A program made the position numbers and the translations under genes. Shown in pieces: positions 59,419-64,000 of a DNA stretch of 64,000 nt. Positions within the stretch are counted from its first letter, which is position 1; every line of letters begins with the position of its first letter. The notes under the pieces were generated by a model. It worked only from the letters and a program-made list of their open reading frames with translations. It ran no database searches and was not told the origin of the DNA. The stretch lies in the NCBI GenBank assembly GCA_003168255.1, contig PMSU01000140.1:2139-66138 (forward strand), given 5' to 3'. Source of the DNA: Actinomycetota bacterium (lineage in GTDB: Bacteria > Actinomycetota > Actinomycetes > Streptosporangiales > Streptosporangiaceae).

Positions 59419-60338
59419 CACAGTGCGTCCTGGCTGGCTAGGGAAGCGGCAGCCTGCGTAACGGCGGGACGCCGCCACAGGCCGAGCCGGGAGATGACTT
59501 CGCCCGGGATAGGCAATGGAACTGTTGGCGTTCCGGCTGGCTGGACGGTCAGGGGCACATCTGTCCGCATTCGGATCATCGATCGCCAAGTCAGCAGATC
59601 GGGCCAGGCGGCGGTGATAGCCGCGCCCTTGCTGCCAGATAGCCGCCCCGAGGCAGGTAGATCGTCCAGGGCCAGGCCGTCAGAGAGCAACGCGGCGGCG
59701 GTCTTGACGCCGATGCCGGACACACCGGGGATGTTGTCGGAGACGTCGCCGCACAGCGCCCGAAAGTCGGCGTACTGGCCTGGAGTGACGCGGTAGCGGG
59801 CGGTTACCTCCGCGGGGCCGATGAGCCGGGCACCCGGCCGCATCGCGGTATTCAGCACCCGGACTGGGGCCTGCCCCACGTCGGGATCGCGCAGCAACTG
59901 GTAGAAGTCCTGGTCCATGGACCCGATCAGTACCTCCCGTCCGGCACTCGCGGCGACGAGGGTGGCGATCACGTCGTCGGCCTCGGCATCCTCGATTTCA
60001 ATCCAGGCGATCTCGTGCAGGTCCAGGCCAGCCTTGATGTCGGGCAGCGCCAGCAGCGGGCGGAGCGCGTCCGGGGTGTCGGGGCGGGTGGCCTTGTAGG
60101 CGGGGTCGGCGTCCTTGCGGTCCGCCGAGCCATGTTCGCCGTCGAAGACAACGATCACCTCGGGCCAGTCACCGAGTTCGTCGTTGATGCCTTTGCGGAG
60201 CAGCGCGAAGAACATGAATTGAGTGGTGAGGTCGCGCGGGTCGCGAGCGTCACGGGACAGGATCTGGGCCGGGGTACCGAAGCAGGCCCGGAACAGCAGG
60301 TTGTGCCCGTCGATCAGAAGCAGAGGAACGCCGGTCAT
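59415..60338 (-). CDS. Stand-alone 5'-3' exonuclease (flap endonuclease-like)
   Basis: 307 residues from ATG 60338. LLLIDGHNLLFRACFG, VIVVFDGEHGSADRK, EIEDAEADDVIATLVAA and LIGSMDQDFYQLL are the acidic metal-binding blocks of the PolA N-terminal 5'-3' exonuclease family. CGDVSDNIPGVSGIGVKTA is the helix-hairpin-helix DNA-binding motif. Key acidic residues are all present, so activity is expected. It is unlinked to a polymerase and lies in an operon of sugar enzymes, with overlaps or near-overlaps on both sides. Its role in that pathway is unexplained. Confidence 0.85.
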   Translation of the reverse strand: MTGVPLLLIDGHNLLFRACFGTPAQILSRDARDPRDLTTQFMFFALLRKGINDELGDWPEVIVVFDGEHGSADRKDADPAYKATRPDTPDALRPLLALPDIKAGLDLHEIAWIEIEDAEADDVIATLVAASAGREVLIGSMDQDFYQLLRDPDVGQAPVRVLNTAMRPGARLIGPAEVTARYRVTPGQYADFRALCGDVSDNIPGVSGIGVKTAAALLSDGLALDDLPASGRLSGSKGAAITAAWPDLLTWRSMIRMRTDVPLTVQPAGTPTVPLPIPGEVISRLGLWRRPAVTQAAASLASQDALW

Positions 60339-60340
60339 CG

Positions 60341-61480
60341 TTACCACACCGCCTTTAGGAACGCTTCAGCGACAGTGGTAGAGCGGTAGTTCCGGGACCG
60401 GCAGTACGCAGCTCCACACGCTTGCCGGTACCGTACCGGATCAGCAAGCAGATCTTGCGTAGCCTGCCATAGACCGCGCGTCCCCATAGCCGCAGGGACG
60501 ATGACTCCCGCTCCAGGTGCGCCTATCAAGGCGGGCAGATTCCCGACGGCAAGCGCCACGACCGGTGTTCCTGCTGATAGGGACTCCAGCGCGAGGTTGC
60601 CAAACGTCTCAGCCGCCGAAGGAATGACGGTAACGGCGGCCCCGGCCAGGAAGGCCGGCACGTCTCGCCAGGCGAGCGGGGGGTACAGGACCGCTCCCGC
60701 GATCTCAGCCAGGACGCGGCATTCGGCGAGCAGCGTCTGCTGGCTGCCAGCGCCGGCCTCGAACCCCGCGCTGGCCAGCACGACCTGCACGGGCCGGGCT
60801 CCGGGGGTGGCGGCACGCAGCAGGCTGGCGACACCCTTTTCCGGTCCGAGGCGAGCCACGATACGAACAGGGCCATCGCGGCGGAGCTGTTCCCGCTCCT
60901 GCGGGTCCGGGCGTTCGACTTCGGCGGGGTCGATCAGCAGCGGGTTAGGGACGATCCGCCACCCGGCAGTGTCGTAGCCGCGGGTCCTGGCCTGCGCGAG
61001 GACTACTTGTGAGGGTGCGATGACACGGTGGGCTGCCCGGAGAGCTGGAGCGAGGTCCGTGTGATGGCCCAGCACGTGAGCAGCGAGCACGCGCCGGGCG
61101 GGGTGGGAGATGCCGGCCGAGACACTGCCCAGCCCCCACAGCGCGTCGACGTAGACGACCGCATCGGCCCGGCAGTCTTCCAACACCCCGTTCAGCTCAA
61201 GCGTGAGCGCGGCCCGGTTCGCCGCGATGATCGCGCGCAACGTGACGTCGTCGCAGGGGAGGCGCACCGGAAGGGCACGCAATTCGATGATGTCCGGGGT
61301 GGGATGGTCCTGCGCGGCTGCGGTCAGGACGACGGCGCGGTGGCCGAGCCTGCGAAGGCCGGCCGCGAGCCCGGCAACTGATCGTTCCATACCGGCGGGC
61401 TCGTCGTGCCGGTAGGAGATCAGGGCGAAGGCCACGGTCAGCGGGCGGGGGCTGGCAGCCCGGGGCAGGCAGTGAATCAC
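60341..61480 (-). CDS. GT4-type glycosyltransferase
   Basis: 379 residues with two Rossmann domains (GT-B). The N-terminal acceptor domain begins LTVAFALISYRHDEPAGMER. The C-terminal donor domain has VRIVARLGPEKGVASLLRA and the EX7E-type region VIPSAAETFGNLALESLSAG, which binds nucleotide-sugar. It is related in layout to MshA-like enzymes. GTG 61480 overlaps the phosphoribosyltransferase stop (GTGA), and the next gene starts two bases after its TAA. It likely transfers a UDP-sugar to an acceptor made by this operon. Confidence 0.86.
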   Translation of the reverse strand: MIHCLPRAASPRPLTVAFALISYRHDEPAGMERSVAGLAAGLRRLGHRAVVLTAAAQDHPTPDIIELRALPVRLPCDDVTLRAIIAANRAALTLELNGVLEDCRADAVVYVDALWGLGSVSAGISHPARRVLAAHVLGHHTDLAPALRAAHRVIAPSQVVLAQARTRGYDTAGWRIVPNPLLIDPAEVERPDPQEREQLRRDGPVRIVARLGPEKGVASLLRAATPGARPVQVVLASAGFEAGAGSQQTLLAECRVLAEIAGAVLYPPLAWRDVPAFLAGAAVTVIPSAAETFGNLALESLSAGTPVVALAVGNLPALIGAPGAGVIVPAAMGTRGLWQATQDLLADPVRYRQACGAAYCRSRNYRSTTVAEAFLKAVW

Positions 61481-62025
61481 CGGGCATGCACCTCGGCGGG
61501 GGCGGGCAGGGGCTGGATGCAGATGCCCTCGGGTGGGCTGGGCTCCCACGGGAAGATCACCCATTCCCGCAGGTCGTCCCAGATCGTCAGAGAGGGCCGG
61601 GTGCTGGCTCCAGCGTTGCGGCACAAGGTGATCGTGTGCAGGCGAGCACCACGAGCGGTCAGCGGGGTAAGGGCGGCGGTGACCGCGTGGAGGGTGGCTC
61701 CGGTGCCGCAGATGTCGTCGACAATCAGTACGTTGCCCCGAACGCTTCCCGGCTCGATGGAGGTGCCCCTGGTGGACACGCGGCCGGTGGCTTGGGTGTA
61801 GATGGCGCTGCTGGGGTTATGCCGGGCGCAGATGAGACGGACCGGAACACCGAGCAGGAGGGCGATAGCCTGCGCAGGCTGGATGCCACCTCGCGCCACT
61901 GCGATCACCTCATCAGCTGGCCCGAACTGCTCGGTGGCGGCGGCGGCAAGCAGCGATGCGGCGCTGGCGAGCTGGCCGCTGGTCATCTGCCAGGCATGAG
62001 TGTGGTCGAACACCCGCCCGGTCAC
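61477..62025 (-). CDS. Type I phosphoribosyltransferase
   Basis: 182 residues. VLIVDDICGTGATL (residues 99-112) is the PRPP-binding loop with two acidic residues, and VIAVARGGIQPAQAIALLLG the conserved pyrophosphate-side loop. The N-terminal hood is short. The family joins PRPP to a base or removes it; the substrate cannot be told. GTG 62025 overlaps the radical SAM stop and its own stop overlaps the glycosyltransferase start, both as GTGA. In a sugar operon it may make a ribosylated or nucleotide intermediate. Confidence 0.85.
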   Translation of the reverse strand: MTGRVFDHTHAWQMTSGQLASAASLLAAAATEQFGPADEVIAVARGGIQPAQAIALLLGVPVRLICARHNPSSAIYTQATGRVSTRGTSIEPGSVRGNVLIVDDICGTGATLHAVTAALTPLTARGARLHTITLCRNAGASTRPSLTIWDDLREWVIFPWEPSPPEGICIQPLPAPAEVHAR

Positions 62026-62969
62026 GCGGACCCGTCCTTTCCTTGAACCGCGAGGTCGCCAGGGCAGGTGAGTCGCTGGGCGGCGCTGATGGTGCGGGCG
62101 TCTGCCCCGTTGCGCCAGACCCGGCCATCAGCTCTGATGACAGTGAAGCCTTCCGCTGCGCTGCGGGTGCGCAGCCGGATATCCAGGCCCGCCGGGATAT
62201 CCAGTTTCCTGATGAGGTCGGCGGCGGCCTGGTCGCTGAGCATCTCTGAAGCCGCCATCGTGTTCGCCGCCCCAAAGGGCAGCATCTGCAGGAAGGTGAC
62301 CCCGCTCACGCCAGTCGCTTCGGCCAGGCTGACGATGCCCTGGGCATGCCGGGCTGCGGTGGCCATCAGCACGGTCTGGATCTGGACCGGCAAGGCGGCC
62401 CTGGTGCAGGCGGCGATGCCGTCGAGGGCCCGGCGGAAGCTGCCTTCGCCGCGCAGCGCGTCGTGACGGCAGAGATCGGGCGCGTCCAGGCTGACCCGCA
62501 CCGCATCGAGCGGGCCGGTGAGTTCGCCGATGCGGCGGGCCAGGTGCCATCCGTTGGTGGTGAGGCTGACCGCGCAGCCCGCAGCGGACAGGCATCCTGC
62601 CAGTTCGGGCACGTCGCGCAGCAGCAGCGGCTCGCCGCCGGAAATGTCCACACCCAGCACGCCTGAGGCACCAATCAGGCGGCCAATCGAGGCCCGCCCG
62701 GCGGCGTCCCGTTCGGTCAGCGACGTGTCATCCAGGCAGTGCGGGCACGCGAGGTTGCAGCGCACCAGCGGTGACCAGCACACCGACACCGGCATAGTCA
62801 GGCCGAGCCCCGCCGGGTGCGCCAGCGGCCATCCGCGAACCTCGTCGCCGTCCAACTCTCTCCGGCCGGCCGGGACTGGCCGCGAGGCCAGTCTGGTCGC
62901 CCCGCTGCACGGGTCATACACGATGGCCTGCCCGTCGAAGGTGGCCACCCGGAAGGTACGTGGGGTCAC
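62022..62969 (-). CDS. Radical SAM enzyme
   Basis: 315 residues. Cys71, Cys75 and Cys78 (RCNLACPHCLDD) form the 4Fe-4S-binding CxxxCxxC. GVDISGGEPLLL is the SAM-binding GGEP motif. VRVSLDAPDLCRHDALRG and VQIQTVLMATAARHAQG follow in the normal order of the TIM-barrel. The first 60 residues are a small extra domain (RVATFDGQAIVYDP). The C-terminus has a basic region with one Cys near the end and no clear SPASM cluster. It might carry out a dehydrogenation or rearrangement of a sugar or cyclitol, or act on a peptide; undecided. GTG 62969 overlaps the stop of the glycosyltransferase gene. Confidence 0.85.
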   Translation of the reverse strand: MTPRTFRVATFDGQAIVYDPCSGATRLASRPVPAGRRELDGDEVRGWPLAHPAGLGLTMPVSVCWSPLVRCNLACPHCLDDTSLTERDAAGRASIGRLIGASGVLGVDISGGEPLLLRDVPELAGCLSAAGCAVSLTTNGWHLARRIGELTGPLDAVRVSLDAPDLCRHDALRGEGSFRRALDGIAACTRAALPVQIQTVLMATAARHAQGIVSLAEATGVSGVTFLQMLPFGAANTMAASEMLSDQAAADLIRKLDIPAGLDIRLRTRSAAEGFTVIRADGRVWRNGADARTISAAQRLTCPGDLAVQGKDGSA

Positions 62970-64000
62970 CGGGTCACCTCGCAGTCCCACAGGAGCGCCA
63001 TGACCTGTCTGTCGAAGTCGCGGGCCCTCCTGCGGGGCGGCGGTTGTTCCAGCAAGTGCCGGTAGAACGCGACGGTGTCCGGCCAGGTGGCAAGTTTGGC
63101 TGCCCAGGAGCTGGCCTCGTCAGGCGGGTTGACGTGATAGCAGACGAGTTGCCGAAGCGGCGCGACCATCAGCCCCACGCCGATCAGCGCAGCTCCGAGG
63201 TAGGTGTCCTCGCTGCCCCAGCCGATAGCGCCAAACCGGGGGTCAAACCCGCCGACCTCCAGGACCGCCTGGCGTGGTGCCGCGAGCAGCGCGGTCACCA
63301 CCATGCGGGGCAGATCCCAGTCATAGTAGGTGCGGGCGAATCCAAGTTGCCGCAGGTCGTAGGTGGCATCCAGCGGCCGGCCCTCCACCGGCTGATCGAG
63401 CGTGATACCGGAGTAAATGAGCTGCTGTCCGGCTGGCGCCCGCCAGTTCACCCGGTGGTCGGCGGCGAGGTCCGCAGGACCGCCTGGCATCAGGGGGCGG
63501 TCGTCACCGCCGGGGCGGTAGGGGATGTTGTGCCGGAACCCGACCAGGATCAGGCGGCTGTCAGCTCGGGCCGCCACGTCGGCTAGAGCGTGTGGTGGGA
63601 GGATCATGTCGGCGTCGGCGAACACCACGGTTTCGCTGGTGGCCAGGGCAACGCCGACGTTGCGGGCGGCAGCAGCGCCCAAAGGAGCCGGCAGTTGGGC
63701 CACGATCGGCCGCAGCGGGTGCTGGCGGGCGAGCTGGCCAGTGCCGTCGGCTGAGCCATCGTCCACGACGATCACTTCAGTGCGGGCATCGGTCTGCTGG
63801 GCGGCGATCGAATCCAGGACCGCGAGCAGGCTGTAGGCCATATCGCGCGCGGGGATGATGACCGAGATCTGGCCAGAACCCAGGTGCGGTGGTGTCGGAT
63901 CGTGCCAGCGGTGTCCACGATCGTGCTCGAACCGGCGCAGGAGAGGCAGGTAGTCATTGCTGCGATTGCGCAGCGTTTCACGCAGGGTCGCCTCGAAGGT
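62966..64000 (-). CDS. GT2-family glycosyltransferase (5' end outside window)
   Basis: 345 codons are visible and the frame stays open to the right edge. SVIIPARDMAYSLLAVLDSI, VIVVDDGSADGTGQLARQ and ETVVFADADMILPP are the nucleotide-sugar-binding blocks, with the Asp-Ala-Asp metal motif. GFDPRFGAIGWGSEDTYLG is the catalytic base region (Glu-Asp). An N-terminal extension of at least 45 residues precedes the GT-A domain. It is the first visible gene of the leftward operon. The internal ATG at 63841 is not the start, because the beta strand before it (SVIIPARD) belongs to the domain. Confidence 0.86.
   Translation of the reverse strand, partial: TFEATLRETLRNRSNDYLPLLRRFEHDRGHRWHDPTPPHLGSGQISVIIPARDMAYSLLAVLDSIAAQQTDARTEVIVVDDGSADGTGQLARQHPLRPIVAQLPAPLGAAAARNVGVALATSETVVFADADMILPPHALADVAARADSRLILVGFRHNIPYRPGGDDRPLMPGGPADLAADHRVNWRAPAGQQLIYSGITLDQPVEGRPLDATYDLRQLGFARTYYDWDLPRMVVTALLAAPRQAVLEVGGFDPRFGAIGWGSEDTYLGAALIGVGLMVAPLRQLVCYHVNPPDEASSWAAKLATWPDTVAFYRHLLEQPPPRRRARDFDRQVMALLWDCEVTR

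Noticed and set aside
1-64000. CRISPR arrays, rRNA genes, insertion sequences, transposases, tyrosine or serine integrases
   Set aside because: None seen. The lack of an integrase means the mobile element cannot be shown complete within this window.
3694-64000. A second copy of the tRNA-fMet 3' end (attR)
   Set aside because: Not seen by eye; a systematic string search was not possible, so absence is not proven.

Overview
The window is GC-rich with strong G/C preference at third codon positions, frequent GTG starts and many GTGA/ATGA four-base gene overlaps. This points to a filamentous actinomycete, perhaps of the Streptosporangiales; the genus is inference. An ordinary chromosomal edge (1-3.7 kb) holds a polytopic membrane protein cut by the window start, a PLP-dependent aminotransferase, and an initiator tRNA-fMet with its own promoter and terminator. 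Everything after the tRNA looks accessory.

From 4 to 11 kb lie two unknown helical proteins, an endonuclease VII-like protein and a complete graspetide RiPP cassette: precursor tgmA, ATP-grasp ligase tgmB and a PIMT-type methyltransferase tgmC. From 11 to 23 kb is a defence-like island: DUF5677-like and TIGR02391 proteins, a decayed Mom-like acetyltransferase gene with an in-frame amber codon, a two-gene unit with a SIR2-like/P-loop protein of 1113 residues, and an AAA ATPase plus subtilisin pair matching IetAS. From 23 to 29 kb is a patchwork of small genes (HTH, DUF4192, a second TIGR02391, a frameshifted DUF2786 gene) with a near-identical 78-bp leader in two copies.

From 29 to 56 kb is the transfer module of a T4SS-type integrative and conjugative element or plasmid. 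It has a candidate oriT, a MobC-like protein and a relaxase with an internally duplicated module. Then comes a long leftward gene train starting at an operator-like double palindrome (55647-55674): VirB1/NlpC hydrolase, excisionase-like HTH, ParA-like P-loop, small membrane proteins, VirB6/TrbL, SCO6880/PrgI-like protein, VirB4-like ATPase, coupling protein, DUF4913, a 2.1-kaa methyltransferase-helicase and an ArdC-primase fusion. Several unannotated micro-ORFs sit in this train, joined to their neighbours by 4-nt overlaps; two share a motif (E-[LV]-P-A-T-D-Q-A-I-R) that recurs at the C-terminus of the VirB4-like ATPase.

From 56.5 kb to the right edge is a tightly coupled leftward operon: GT2 glycosyltransferase (cut by the window end), radical SAM, phosphoribosyltransferase, GT4-type glycosyltransferase, 5'-3' exonuclease, PIG-L deacetylase, DegT aminotransferase and Gfo/Idh oxidoreductase. 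It reads as an aminosugar or aminocyclitol pathway with an unexplained exonuclease and phosphoribosyltransferase, and is one of the strongest candidates for an undescribed system here. No integrase and no second tRNA fragment (attR) were seen, so the element's ends cannot be fixed from this window.
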